Notes under the pieces: generated by a model
Database searches by the model: none
The model's input: the letters and a program-made list of their open reading frames with translations, nothing else
Told to the model about the DNA's origin: nothing
In this document: one piece after another, positions 1-7,777 of the stretch
Layout: each line of letters opens with the position of its first letter
Position numbering within the stretch: the stretch's first letter is position 1
Assembly (NCBI GenBank): GCA_963705835.1
Contig: CAVPLC010000042.1
Location: forward strand, 1 to 64,000
Direction: 5' to 3'
Origin: Palsa-504 sp963705835
Lineage (GTDB): Bacteria; Actinomycetota; Actinomycetes; Streptosporangiales; Streptosporangiaceae
DNA length: 64,000 nt
Position numbers and translations under genes: made by a program

Positions 1-23
1 GGGCCGGAGCGAGTGACCGGCCC
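1..23. terminator. Perfect short hairpin at window edge
   Basis: GGGCCGG and CCGGCCC form a perfect 7-bp stem around a 9-base loop. No gene is visible on either side inside the window, so it may end a gene lying to the left. There is no clear T-run, and the role as a terminator is inferred. A second 10-bp palindrome, GAGAGCTCTC, lies at about 41-50. Confidence 0.3.
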
Positions 24-74
24 CGCCCGCCGGGCTCTGTGAGAGCTCTCGCGGAACCCGGGGTTGTCAGGCCC

Positions 75-99
75 GTTTCAGCCTGGGCGACGGGGGCAT
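75..99 (+). promoter_or_regulatory. Weak sigma-B-like promoter
   Basis: GTTT at 75-78 is followed after 15 bases by GGGCAT at 94-99. This differs by one base from the GTTT-N14/16-GGGTAT pattern used by actinobacterial sigma-B/sigma-F factors. It lies about 60 bases before the ATG at 158. It is weaker than the minus-strand sites at 1911-1933 and 3497-3519. Confidence 0.35.
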
Positions 100-157
100 A
101 GGCCTGGTTCCGCTTGTCTTTGCAGGTACAAGCGATCGATCCCAGGAGGCACCCGCC

Positions 158-532
158 ATGACTAATCCTGATGGGCCCCGGCACATAGAAGTGGACGATG
201 GCGGCCAGCCCGCCCCGGCTGCTGAGGTGACAACTAGCGCCGGAGCTGACGGAACTGTGCGGGCCTCGCTGCATGCGCCGGCCGGGCATATTACTCCTGG
301 CAGCCGGGCGAGCCTGGTTGATGCGGTGATGGATCTGCCCGAGGTGCAGGCCAGCGCGCGGATGGAGGCCACTATCCCGCTCGGCGACAGCGAATCGCTC
401 GAGCGCCTGCGGGAGCGGACCAAGGATGCGGTCACGCGTCCGGCTGGCTCTACTACGCTGCTGGACGCGAATATACCGTCGGGGAACCAGCCGGAACCCG
501 GTCAGGACCCCGACGGCGGAACTACCTCGTGA
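158..532 (+). CDS. Hypothetical small acidic protein
   Basis: This encodes 124 residues with no recognised domain. The ATG has a strong ribosome site (AGGAGG, eight bases upstream). The protein is hydrophilic, has no signal peptide or membrane segment, and is rich in Ala, Gly, Asp and Glu. The middle (about 45-95) could be helical, and the C-terminal 30 residues are Gly/Pro/Asn-rich and probably disordered. It is the only plus-strand gene in the first 3 kb. The sigma-B-like site at 75-99 suggests stress expression, which is inference. Function unknown. Confidence 0.6.
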   Translation: MTNPDGPRHIEVDDGGQPAPAAEVTTSAGADGTVRASLHAPAGHITPGSRASLVDAVMDLPEVQASARMEATIPLGDSESLERLRERTKDAVTRPAGSTTLLDANIPSGNQPEPGQDPDGGTTS

Positions 533-638
533 CCGTCACTGCCCACAGGCAGCGCTGGCGACGAGGAGGCCGACACGGGCGAGCTCCGATGAACCCAGCG
601 GCCGCGTCACCGCCTTTGCTGGACGACTGGATAGCGTG

Positions 639-1142
639 CTATGCGGCCAGCAGCCGCTCGAAGAAGGAGCGGTAGCGGCGCAGCCCCTGCCTGAGGTCCT
701 CGGTGGAGACCTCGTCGCCGCCTGCCCAGCGCTTTTCAAGCCCGGCGCGCTCGCTGGCAAACATCGCGGCCAGTCGCTGCATGAGCTCTGCCACCAGCGC
801 GTCGGCTTGCTGGACCGCTTGTTCGGGCTCGTCCACGAACTCTGCCTGGATATCCTTCCAGCGCATGGTGATGCTCTGCAGTTCGCCGTCCTCCAGCAAG
901 CTGGCCCGCCGTCCGGGCTCAGCTGCGTTGCTGCCGTCGCGGGCGGCGGCAGGGGCGCCGCGGTCGGCGTCCCCGGATGCCACATGACCCGCGTTGACGC
1001 GGGCGCCGTTGTCGGCGTTGTCGTCCTCGAAGCCTTCGAGACCGGCCGACCGCGGGACATCCTCCTGGCCCGGCCAGGTGCCGGCCGCGGCGATCTGCTC
1101 TGTGGTCAGCCCACGGTCCTGGGTGTTGTCGGTGTCGCTCAT
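639..1142 (-). CDS. Hypothetical protein, paralogue of upstream gene
   Basis: This is a soluble protein of 167 residues of unknown function. The N-terminal 80 residues are low-complexity and acidic. The C-terminal half carries W-K-D-I-Q-x-x-F-V-D-x-P and then S-T-E-D-L-R with R-Y-R-S-F-F near the end. The same two blocks occur in the same order in the next gene upstream (1139-1879), so the two are divergent paralogues. The start overlaps the upstream stop by ATGA (1139-1142), which implies translational coupling. Both genes probably share the sigma-B-type promoter at 1911-1933. Confidence 0.65.
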   Translation of the reverse strand: MSDTDNTQDRGLTTEQIAAAGTWPGQEDVPRSAGLEGFEDDNADNGARVNAGHVASGDADRGAPAAARDGSNAAEPGRRASLLEDGELQSITMRWKDIQAEFVDEPEQAVQQADALVAELMQRLAAMFASERAGLEKRWAGGDEVSTEDLRQGLRRYRSFFERLLAA

Positions 1143-1879
1143 CGTCCTTCTCGCCTGCCTATTCGCTGATCGTCGTAATCTAGGTCCGGGTCGGCCGGAT
1201 CGGCGCCGTCGCTTCCCAAGGCAGCCGACCCGTCGGTCTGCCCGGTGGCGCTGGTCCCCAGCTCCTGTGGCTCCGGTCCGGCAGCGACGCGCTGACGGCT
1301 GCCGGCGTCGGCCGGCTGCACCTGGCCGGTGGTGGCCGCTGCGCCGTTGCCCTCAGGGCGCAGCAGTTCGTCGAACAGGGACCGGTACCGCAGCAGCGCC
1401 TCGCGCAGGTCTTCGGTGCTTGCCTGCTGAGTCTGGGAGCGTAGCCGCACGGCGTGCGCAAACCGGTAGTTCTCGACGGTGTTCGGATGGTCGACCGACA
1501 CCAGGTCGGCCTGGGCATCGAAGTCCTTCATCGGGTAACCCCGCGCTTCCATGACGCGGGTGATGAGGTTATCGGCATCAGTGGCGGCTTGCGCCGGCTG
1601 GTCGACGAAGCGCTCCTGAACGTCACGCCATTCGTCCGCGAAACGCAGGCGAGTGGCTTCTGGCAGCGGCTCGACGTCGAACTGAGCCCGCTGCTTCTCG
1701 CGTGCGCGAAGGTCGGCCTCGGCGGCACGCCGGTCATCGCGGTTCTCTACCGCCCGGTCGTATTCCGGGCCGAAGCGTTCACGAAGCATCGCAGTCTTGC
1801 GTTTCCTGGCCCCCATCGCGACCAGCGCGATGACGGCCACCACAGCGATGGCGATCAAGACCCATATCAGGGTAGCCAT
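1139..1879 (-). CDS. Membrane-anchored hypothetical protein
   Basis: This encodes 246 residues. Residues 4-22 form one hydrophobic segment followed by a basic R-K-R-K cluster, which predicts an N-terminal anchor with a large cytoplasmic domain. The body has a charged helical stretch (about 30-75), then the W-R-D-V-Q-x-x-F-V-D motif and S-T-E-D-L-R with R-Y-R-S-L-F, shared with the downstream paralogue. The tail is Ala/Gly/Asp-rich. It is first in a two-gene operon; AGGAGG precedes the ATG. A near-consensus sigma-B promoter 32 bases upstream points to general stress control. Function unknown. Confidence 0.7.
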   Translation of the reverse strand: MATLIWVLIAIAVVAVIALVAMGARKRKTAMLRERFGPEYDRAVENRDDRRAAEADLRAREKQRAQFDVEPLPEATRLRFADEWRDVQERFVDQPAQAATDADNLITRVMEARGYPMKDFDAQADLVSVDHPNTVENYRFAHAVRLRSQTQQASTEDLREALLRYRSLFDELLRPEGNGAAATTGQVQPADAGSRQRVAAGPEPQELGTSATGQTDGSAALGSDGADPADPDLDYDDQRIGRREGR

Positions 1880-1910
1880 CAGATCCTCCTGTCATTGGAT
1901 CTGCTTCCTC

Positions 1911-1933
1911 TACCCGACCGCAGAAGCTTAAAC
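1911..1933 (-). promoter_or_regulatory. Sigma-B-type promoter
   Basis: On the minus strand GTTT (1930-1933) and GGGTA (1911-1915) are separated by exactly 14 bases, matching the sigma-B/sigma-F class consensus GTTT-N14/16-GGGTA. The site is 32 bases upstream of the ATG at 1879 and probably drives the two-gene operon 1879-639. Confidence 0.7.
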
Positions 1934-1978
1934 AGCAGGCCGGACCGGAGCACCTGAGCGAGCCGCTGCTAACCTGGC

Positions 1979-3271
1979 TCAGCTCTTGTCGAGTCGGCGG
2001 ATGGCGATCTCGTGCAGCAGCAGGCGGATGGCCGCGGCGACCGGGATCGCCACGAGCGCGCCGATGATGCCGAGCAGCACTCCGCCGATCAGGACGGCGA
2101 TCAGGCTGACGATGGCGGGCACCTGCACGGTTCGGCCCATGATCCGGGGCACGATGAGGTAGTCCTCGGCGAGCCGGTACCCGATGTAGAACGCGAGGGT
2201 CGCCAGCGCGACGGGCAGCGACACGGTCAGCGCGACCAGGGTCACCACGGCACCGCCGACGGTCGACCCGATCACCGGGATCAGGTCGAGCAGGGCCACG
2301 AACATGCCCAGCAGGAGCGGATAGGGGACGCCGAACGCGAGCAGCCAGAAGTAGGTGCCCAGGCCGGCGATCAGCGAGGTGATGAAGTTCCCCAGCACGT
2401 AGCCGCCGACCTTGGCGAGGATCTCATCACCGATGAGGATGACCCGCGGTCGCCGTGAGTGCGGCACGAGCTTGTAGGCGAACATCTTGATCTGCGGCAG
2501 GCCGGCCAGGAAGTAGATGCTGAGCACCATGATGGCGACGATGGACGACGCGGTGGTCAGCACCAGTTTCCCCGCGCCTAGGACGCCGCCGGCCAGGGAG
2601 CCCCCTCCGCCGGTGACCAGGCTGGAGAGATGCTGCTGGATGTGGTACTTGACGTTGAACTTGCCCAGCTGCGAGTTGCGGTTCTGCAGGTCGTGCAGGT
2701 AGTGCGGGATCTGGTGGGCGAGTGCGGTGGCCTCGGAGACCAGCGGCGGGATCGCGGCCGCGAGAAACCCCGCCGCGACCGCGGCGGCGCAGCCGATGAC
2801 GACCAGGACGGCGGCCCACCGGGGCATGCGGTGGCGCACCAGCCAGCCGACGACCGGGTCAAGGCCCGCGGCGACGAACAGTGCCAAGCCGATGATGATG
2901 AGCACCGACCGCGCCCCGATGATCAGCTCGATCAGGCCGTAGGCCACCGCCACGCCGAAAGCGGCGAGCATCCCGATCATGAACGGGGAACGCCGGTTGA
3001 TCGGTTGTCCGGGAGTGCCGAGGCCGCCGGTCTCCTCGGCCACGGCAGCGGCCGTCTCCAGGGCCTCCTGGACCCGGCTTTCGCCCCAGCCCAGATCTTC
3101 CCCGGTCTCGCCGCCATGGACGCGGACTTCCTCCTGCGCCCGGATCTCGGCCGCCTCAGGCCCATCGTCTCGCACAGCGGCGGTATCCGCGCGATCATGC
3201 TCACCGGACTGAGTTGAATCTGTCAGCGTCGAGACCGGCGGGCCAGATTCTGCCTGCCGAGGACCGTTCAT
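1979..3271 (-). CDS. AI-2E family transporter (PerM-like permease)
   Basis: This 430-residue polytopic membrane protein belongs to the AI-2E exporter/PerM family. The first 100 residues are hydrophilic and acidic. Membrane segments follow from about residue 100, beginning near R-R-S-P-F-M-I-G. The family pattern is visible: paired N-terminal helices with G-L-D-P-V-V-G-W-L, an extracytoplasmic loop, then the conserved region L-L-D-L-I-P-V-I-G-S-T-V-G and the G-x-x-x-G-I-I-G-A-L-V-A-I-P-V end. Some relatives export small signals or act as Na+/H+ antiporters, so the substrate here is unknown. The ATG has a G-rich ribosome site. It is monocistronic, with its own upstream gap of about 65 bases. 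Confidence 0.85.
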   Translation of the reverse strand: MNGPRQAESGPPVSTLTDSTQSGEHDRADTAAVRDDGPEAAEIRAQEEVRVHGGETGEDLGWGESRVQEALETAAAVAEETGGLGTPGQPINRRSPFMIGMLAAFGVAVAYGLIELIIGARSVLIIIGLALFVAAGLDPVVGWLVRHRMPRWAAVLVVIGCAAAVAAGFLAAAIPPLVSEATALAHQIPHYLHDLQNRNSQLGKFNVKYHIQQHLSSLVTGGGGSLAGGVLGAGKLVLTTASSIVAIMVLSIYFLAGLPQIKMFAYKLVPHSRRPRVILIGDEILAKVGGYVLGNFITSLIAGLGTYFWLLAFGVPYPLLLGMFVALLDLIPVIGSTVGGAVVTLVALTVSLPVALATLAFYIGYRLAEDYLIVPRIMGRTVQVPAIVSLIAVLIGGVLLGIIGALVAIPVAAAIRLLLHEIAIRRLDKS

Positions 3272-3338
3272 GTAACCCCCGCCTTCATGGTTCTTTACTC
3301 ATGCGGCGGATTAAAATCGTAGGCGTATCTGCGCAATA

Positions 3339-3413
3339 TTAGCGCCTGCGCAGCATGAGAACGACGAGCACAATGATCACGATGAGGACTACCGTCCCGA
3401 TACCGATATACAT
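3339..3413 (-). CDS. 24-residue single-pass membrane peptide
   Basis: A short gene encodes MYIGIGTVVLIVIIVLVVL followed by M-L-R-R-R. Nearly the whole product is one Val/Ile/Leu membrane helix closed by a positive tail, so it should sit in the membrane with the C-terminus in the cytoplasm. The ATG is chosen because AGGAAAGGAAA lies just upstream. A longer in-frame reading up to 3566 would cross the promoter and is not supported. A near-perfect sigma-B-type promoter lies at 3497-3519. Many bacteria make such stress-induced one-helix peptides, but no specific function can be given. Confidence 0.65.
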   Translation of the reverse strand: MYIGIGTVVLIVIIVLVVLMLRRR

Positions 3414-3496
3414 CGATTTTCCTTTCCTGGCGGCGCCCGGCGTCGATTTTCGATGAGATTCCCGGCGCCATCTTCGAGATTGGCTTTCGATCCAGC

Positions 3497-3519
3497 TACC
3501 CTCACATGAACCCTCAAAC
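3497..3519 (-). promoter_or_regulatory. Sigma-B-type promoter
   Basis: On the minus strand GTTT (3516-3519), a 14-base spacer and GGGTA (3497-3501) match the sigma-B-class consensus exactly. It lies 84 bases upstream of the small membrane peptide at 3413. Confidence 0.7.
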
Positions 3520-3621
3520 CGCTGGCGCAGCGCTGGCTTTGTCGGCGCGACCCACAGCCAGCGCATACCTGCGGTTACCCGCCTTAATCCAGCGGAGGGC
3601 AGGACGGGTCAGCGCACCAGG

Positions 3622-3644
3622 GTTCGGGCCGCAGGCACGGGGTA
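3622..3644 (+). promoter_or_regulatory. Sigma-B-like promoter
   Basis: GTTC (3622-3625), 14 bases, then GGGTA (3640-3644) gives one mismatch to the sigma-B-class consensus. It lies 58 bases before the GTG at 3702. A start at 3654 would leave almost no leader, which supports the later start. Confidence 0.55.
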
Positions 3645-3701
3645 GCGGCGACGGTGATCCTGAAGGAGAACATCCAGTCGGCGTCGGAGCGGGGAGGCCG
3701 C

Positions 3702-4856
3702 GTGGCGGAGAAACGCGATGGCGCGGGACATGTGGTCCCGCCATCCAGCTGGCAGGACTGGCAGCGGTGGGTGGAGGGCGTGGACTGGCCGGACTGGCGA
3801 TCCTGGCTCCAGCGCGTCGCCTCGACGGACTGGGCCTCGGGGCCGTGGCCGAGCACTCCATGGGAGCAGGCGCGCCAGGTCGGCGAGGTTTCTCTCGTCC
3901 TGGGGGCATGGGAAGAAGACGAGCCTGGTGATCAGATCGGCCAGCACCTGGCGGTCACCTGGCCAGCGTTCCAGCGGTGGTGGCGGGATGGCGCGAATAC
4001 CCGCCCGACCGCAGGGGAGGCCAGGGCGCGGCTCGAGGAGCATATGCCGGAACTCCTCCCCGCCTGGCAGCGGCTGACGGCCATGGTTCCGGACGACCCC
4101 GACGCCGGCGCCGCGCTGGCGCTGTGGAACCCGCCGCCCTTCCTGACCGGCTGCTCGCAGGCGGCGGTCCTGCCGGGCGGCCCGGCCCTGATCCGCAACT
4201 ACGACTGGGACTACCGCCTGTTTGACGGGGTGGTGGCCAAGACGGCGTACACCGGCCGCCGGGTGCTCGGCATGCTCGACTGCCTGTGGGGCCTGCTTGA
4301 CGGGGTCAACGACGCCGGGCTCGCCGTGTCGCTGACGTTCGGGGGACGGCCGCAGGTCGGCGAGGGCTTCGGCATCCCGCTGGTGATCCGTTACGTGCTG
4401 GAAGTCTGCGGAACTATCGAGGAAGCGGTGCGGGTGCTGCGCCGGATCCCGGTCCACATGTCCTATAACGTCACCGCGCTGGACCGCTCCGGCCGGTGGG
4501 CGACGGTGTACCTGGCTCCGGACCGGCCGGCCCGCGTCACCGACCGGGCCGTGGTCACCAACCATCAGGGCGAGGTGGAATGGCCCCCGTACGCTGCGGC
4601 GATCCGGAGCGTGGAACGCCAGGAGCGCCTTGAGGAACTCCTGGCCGCCAGCACCGACGTCTCCGGTGTCGTCGCAGCCTGCCTGCGTCCGCCGCTGTAC
4701 GCCACCCGCTTCCACGAGGGCTTCGGAACCCTGTACACCGCCGAGTACCGGCCTGCCGAGGGTGGCGTGAACTACCACTGGCCCGGCCAGTCCTGGCCGC
4801 AATCCCTGGACAGGTTCCAGGCCGGCAGCTTCCAGATCCAACTTCGAGCCGCGTAA
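3702..4856 (+). CDS. C45-family Ntn-hydrolase (acyltransferase/peptidase-like)
   Basis: This encodes 384 residues of the C45 family, the Ntn-hydrolases related to penicillin acyl-CoA:6-APA acyltransferase, which cleave linear amides after autocatalytic exposure of an N-terminal Cys. The key block is G-C-S-Q-A-A-V-L then L-I-R-N-Y-D-W-D-Y, where the Cys is the predicted nucleophile. G-L-N-D-A-G-like text (G-V-N-D-A-G-L-A-V-S-L-T-F-G-G) and V-T-N-H-Q also fit the family. The N-terminal 110 residues are Trp-rich. GTG 3702 is chosen because GGGAGG lies five bases upstream; an in-frame GTG at 3654 is the alternative. The substrate is unknown. A sigma-B-like promoter precedes it. Confidence 0.8.
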   Translation: MAEKRDGAGHVVPPSSWQDWQRWVEGVDWPDWRSWLQRVASTDWASGPWPSTPWEQARQVGEVSLVLGAWEEDEPGDQIGQHLAVTWPAFQRWWRDGANTRPTAGEARARLEEHMPELLPAWQRLTAMVPDDPDAGAALALWNPPPFLTGCSQAAVLPGGPALIRNYDWDYRLFDGVVAKTAYTGRRVLGMLDCLWGLLDGVNDAGLAVSLTFGGRPQVGEGFGIPLVIRYVLEVCGTIEEAVRVLRRIPVHMSYNVTALDRSGRWATVYLAPDRPARVTDRAVVTNHQGEVEWPPYAAAIRSVERQERLEELLAASTDVSGVVAACLRPPLYATRFHEGFGTLYTAEYRPAEGGVNYHWPGQSWPQSLDRFQAGSFQIQLRAA

Positions 4857-5030
4857 CAACCCCCTGCAGCAGACGCTGCTGCCTCGCGCTGCCGGCGGTG
4901 CCGATGTGCTGGACAGTGAGCATCAGGCCTTGGCCGGTTTGCGTCCGCGGCGTACTGTGGGTTCCAACCCCGAGAAATGCGCCGTTGGGTCCAGACCCCG
5001 CCCCGGTTACTGTGGCGGAGGGCGGTACTC

Positions 5031-5289
5031 ATGCCGGGCGTAGAGCTGAGCACCACTGCACGTGATGGTCACGTTGTCGTGGCCTTGTACGGAGAACTGG
5101 ACGTTACCGGCGGAGGACGCCGAGGCGGCCATCACGGCCCTGGCGACGCAGGGCCAGCGGCTGATCATCGACACGTCGACGCTTGACTTCATGGATTGCA
5201 GTTCACTGAGCGCTTTGCTCAGGGTGCAGAGGCTGGCCCGGCAGGGGCGTGGGTGGTGGCCGCGCGCGGCGGCGGCCCGGATTTCGTGA
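5031..5289 (+). pseudogene. Frameshifted STAS (anti-sigma-factor antagonist) remnant
   Basis: The ATG with a GGAGGG ribosome site opens a STAS domain (V-V-V-A-L-Y-G-E-L-D-V-T). The reading frame changes near 5105-5120, and the domain continues in another frame with A-A-I-T-A-L and then L-I-I-D-T-S-T-L-D-F-M-D-C-S-S-L-S-A-L, which contains the phosphorylatable Ser region. A second shift near 5245 is needed to continue. The C-terminal third is missing and the text runs into a headless GAF domain. It is probably non-functional unless the shifts are sequencing errors. Confidence 0.65.
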
Positions 5290-5846
5290 TGTGCGTGACG
5301 GACCGGCCGGCGAGCAGCTGGCCGAGCTCCAGCTGATGCTCGGCGAGGGTCCGTGCCATGACGTGCTGGCGCCGGCGGGGCCCGTCCTGGCCACCGACCT
5401 GGGTGATGAGGAGTTCAGCCGCCGGGGTGGCCCGCGTTCACCCCGGCGGCCCGCCGGCTCGGCGCCGGGGGCGGTTTTCGTATTCCCGCTGATCGTCGGG
5501 GCGATCCGCGCGGGGGGTGATGGGCCTGTACCGCGGCTCGCCTGGTCCGCTGTCGGCCGGCCAGCTGGGCGACTTGCTCATCTTGGCCGATGCGGCGACC
5601 GTGATGCTGCTCGGCAGCGCGCACGGCGACATGGACGATGGTAACGGTGCCGCCCTGGACGGGCAGGCTCCGGACCTGGCGCTGCACCGCACCGAGATCG
5701 ACCAGGCCACCAGGATGCTGACGGTGCAGCTCGGCGTCTCGGCCGCGGCGGCGTTCGCCCGGCTCCGGGCTTACGCTTACTCCCAGGACCGGCGGCTGGC
5801 GGACGTTGCCGGCGACATCGTTTCCCGGCGTCTTCGACTGCACTAG
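5290..5846 (+). pseudogene. Headless, frameshifted GAF-ANTAR remnant
   Basis: A GAF domain begins in its middle with G-E-Q-L-A-E-L-Q-L-M-L-G-E-G-P-C, a hallmark of GAF-ANTAR proteins. The frame shifts near 5425 and again near 5515, then gives M-G-L-Y-R-G-S-P-G-P-L-S and a complete ANTAR region (A-T-R-M-L-T-V-Q-L-G-V-S to the stop at 5844-5846). The GAF N-terminus is absent and is replaced by the preceding STAS remnant, as if a deletion had joined two genes. The intact relative is at 5950-6813. Confidence 0.6.
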
Positions 5847-5949
5847 GACCCGGGCCGGGACGACGGCCGGTGACGTGCCGGGCCGTGTCGGCCTCGCGTG
5901 CCGCGGCGCCGCCACGAGTTTCCCTGCCGTGTGAGGAAAGGTGACTCAG

Positions 5950-6813
5950 ATGGACACCGAGCTGGTATCGGACACCTTCGTTGACCTGGCCGACACGATG
6001 GTCGCGGACTTCGATGTCATCGACTTCCTGCACCTGCTCACCGACCGGAGCGTCCGGCTGCTGGCCGCGTCGGCGGCTGGGGTCGTTCTGGCCGACCCGC
6101 GCGGTGAGCTGCGTCTGGCGGCGGCCTCCAGTGAGGAGGCCGGGCTGCTGGAGCTGTTCCAGCTGCAGAATGCCCAGGGGCCCTGCCTGGAGTGCTTCCG
6201 CACCGGCGTACGCGTCACCGCTGGTGACCTCACCGGCCCGGCCCAGCGGTGGCCGCGGTTCGCCGACGCTGCCGCGCGGTCCGGGTTCCGGGCCGTGGAG
6301 GCGCTGCCGATGCGGCTGCGGGGTCAGGTCATCGGCGCGCTGAACCTGTTCCGCGCTGAGCCAGGCCAGTTTGACCCAGTGGACGTGCGCATCGGCCAGG
6401 CGCTGGCCGACGTGGCGACCATCGGCCTGCTGCACGAGCGGAACGTGCGCCGCCGCGAAGCGGTCGCCGAGCAGCTCCAAGCCGCGCTGAACAGCCGGGT
6501 CGTGATCGAGCAGGCCAAGGGCAAGCTCGCTGAGCGGCTCAGCGTCGATATGGACCGCGCCTTCAACATGCTGCGCGATTACGCCAGGAACAGCGACCAG
6601 CGTCTCACCGACGTCGCCCGCGCTTTCGTGGACGGCGCCTCGGCAGATTTCCCGCCCCCAGCGCGCCACCAGCCTCCCCGCTCGCGGCCACGCACACGGG
6701 TGAACTCGGCGCGCGTGTCTCGGAACCCAGCCCGGCTTACCGAAATCCACTACCGCGTGCAGTACAAGCACGGCGAGCAGCTCCACCGCAGGTCCTGCAA
6801 GCACGGCGACTAG
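5950..6813 (+). CDS. GAF and ANTAR domain protein (RNA-binding antiterminator type)
   Basis: This encodes 287 residues. A GAF sensor domain covers about 25-160 (F-D-V-I-D-F-L-H-L-L, G-V-V-L-A-D-P-R-G, G-P-C-L-E-C-F, L-P-M-R-L-R-G-Q-V-I-G-A-L-N-L-F). An ANTAR domain covers about 175-232 (I-E-Q-A-K-G-K-L-A, F-N-M-L-R-D-Y-A-R). ANTAR domains bind paired RNA hairpins and stop termination. ATG 5950 is preferred over GTG 5941 because AGGAAAGG is 6-8 bases before it. The last 55 residues after the ANTAR domain are basic and Pro-rich, longer than usual for this class, and may be a read-through extension. It lies in a cluster of STAS/SpoIIE signalling genes. Confidence 0.8.
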   Translation: MDTELVSDTFVDLADTMVADFDVIDFLHLLTDRSVRLLAASAAGVVLADPRGELRLAAASSEEAGLLELFQLQNAQGPCLECFRTGVRVTAGDLTGPAQRWPRFADAAARSGFRAVEALPMRLRGQVIGALNLFRAEPGQFDPVDVRIGQALADVATIGLLHERNVRRREAVAEQLQAALNSRVVIEQAKGKLAERLSVDMDRAFNMLRDYARNSDQRLTDVARAFVDGASADFPPPARHQPPRSRPRTRVNSARVSRNPARLTEIHYRVQYKHGEQLHRRSCKHGD

Positions 6814-6912
6814 TTTGCGATCACCTGAGATCAGGACACCCGGGTTTAGGTGCGCCTTAGCCGGGCAGCGGGGACGGCACGGCGAAACGCGCCGTATAGA
6901 AGTGGAGGTGAC

Positions 6913-7194
6913 ATGGCGCAGACAAAGGCGCAGACAAAGGCAAGGACGAACGTCAAGGACAAGGCACTCTACAAGCGGCTCCGCGACCTGGGCGTGTCGG
7001 TCAAGGAATCGGCGCGGGTCGCGAACATCAGCCCCGGGACTTCCCGCAAGAAGGCCAGCCAGCACGGCGGCGCGGCGACATCCTACGCTGACTGGAAGGT
7101 CCCAGAGCTGCAGCGCAGGGCCAAGAAGGTCGGCATCAAGGGCCGGTCAACCATGAACAAGAAGCAACTGATCAAGGCGCTGCGCGCCGCTTAG
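6913..7194 (+). CDS. DUF7218-type protein with SAP/Rho-N-like C-terminus
   Basis: This basic protein has 93 residues. The N-terminal part (L-Y-K-R-L-R-D-L-G-V-S-V-K-E-S-A-R-V-A-N) resembles DUF7218. The C-terminal part (W-K-V-P-E-L-Q-R-R-A-K-K-V-G-I-K-G-R-S-T-M) resembles the Rho N-terminal/SAP-type helical nucleic-acid-binding motif. ATG 6913 is chosen for its GGAGGTGAC ribosome site; an upstream in-frame start is unlikely. A weak sigma-B-like site (GTTT 6844, GGGCAG 6863) precedes it. It is related at its C-terminus to the 35-residue gene at 9385-9492. The role is unknown; nucleic-acid binding is inferred. Confidence 0.7.
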   Translation: MAQTKAQTKARTNVKDKALYKRLRDLGVSVKESARVANISPGTSRKKASQHGGAATSYADWKVPELQRRAKKVGIKGRSTMNKKQLIKALRAA

Positions 7195-7297
7195 GAGCGC
7201 CTGCCGTCTCGCACCTGGCCGACTCCGGCCTTCTCGCGTTGCCGGAGTCGGCCGAGTGCGGCGCTTTGTCCAGGAGAGCAGCCACGCGCGGCCGGAC

Positions 7298-7458
7298 ACG
7301 CTGGCCAGCGGCTTTGACATCGTCGAGTTCCTGCATGGCCTGTCCACCGACTCGGTAGATCCTGCGAACCGAGGCAGCCGGGATCATGCTGGCCGATCCG
7401 CGCGGCGGCCTGCGGCTGATCGCCTCCTCGGACGAGCGGGTGCGACTAGTTGAGCTGC
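7298..7458 (+). pseudogene. GAF-domain N-terminal fragment
   Basis: F-D-I-V-E-F-L-H-G-L-S-T-D-S-V-D in one frame and I-M-L-A-D-P-R-G-G-L-R-L-I-A-S-S-D in another match consecutive parts of the intact GAF-ANTAR protein at 5950 (F-D-V-I-D-F-L-H-L-L and V-L-A-D-P-R-G-E-L-R-L). A frameshift near 7365 separates them and the rest of the gene is missing. It is a decayed duplicate. Confidence 0.6.
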
Positions 7459-7551
7459 CAGTGCCCTCTGGAGTTCGTCTTGCCTGGTCAGGTCCGCCTC
7501 GCCATCGAGGCGCAGCCCGATGCGGCCCACGAGAAGGCTCACGGTGAGCAT
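7447..7551 (-). pseudogene. STAS-domain N-terminal fragment
   Basis: The minus strand reads M-L-T-V-S-L, then G-L-R-L-D-G-E-A-D-L-T-R-Q-D-E-L-Q-R-A-L-A-A, which is the start of an actinobacterial STAS antagonist (V-R-L-x-G-E-A-D-L-T is the common pattern). The domain breaks off where the opposing GAF fragment ends, so the two remnants abut tail to tail. No complete gene can be built here. Confidence 0.45.
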
Positions 7552-7777
7552 GTCGGGCTCGAGGCTGGGCGGGGAACGGAACCGTTCCCGCGGTGCGTAC
7601 CTCAACCTCTGCAACCTCTGCAACCTCGGCATCGTGCTGGCTGACGGCCTGCAGGGCCGCGGTATGCCGGACATCGATCTCCAGAGCCCGGCAGGTCGTC
7701 CGGCCGCGCACCGCGACGCCTAAGGAAAAGCAGCCGAGGCGATCCATTCAATATCCGTGGCACCTTGATTTTTCCGG

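Noticed and set aside
2630..3217. Long plus-strand open frame opposite the AI-2E transporter gene
   Set aside because: Antisense shadow of a well-conserved membrane protein; composition is Arg/Asp/Gly-rich with no domain and no ribosome site.
3339..3566. 75-residue version of the small membrane peptide
   Set aside because: The longer form would include the promoter region and a basic N-terminus; only the last 24 codons have a ribosome site.
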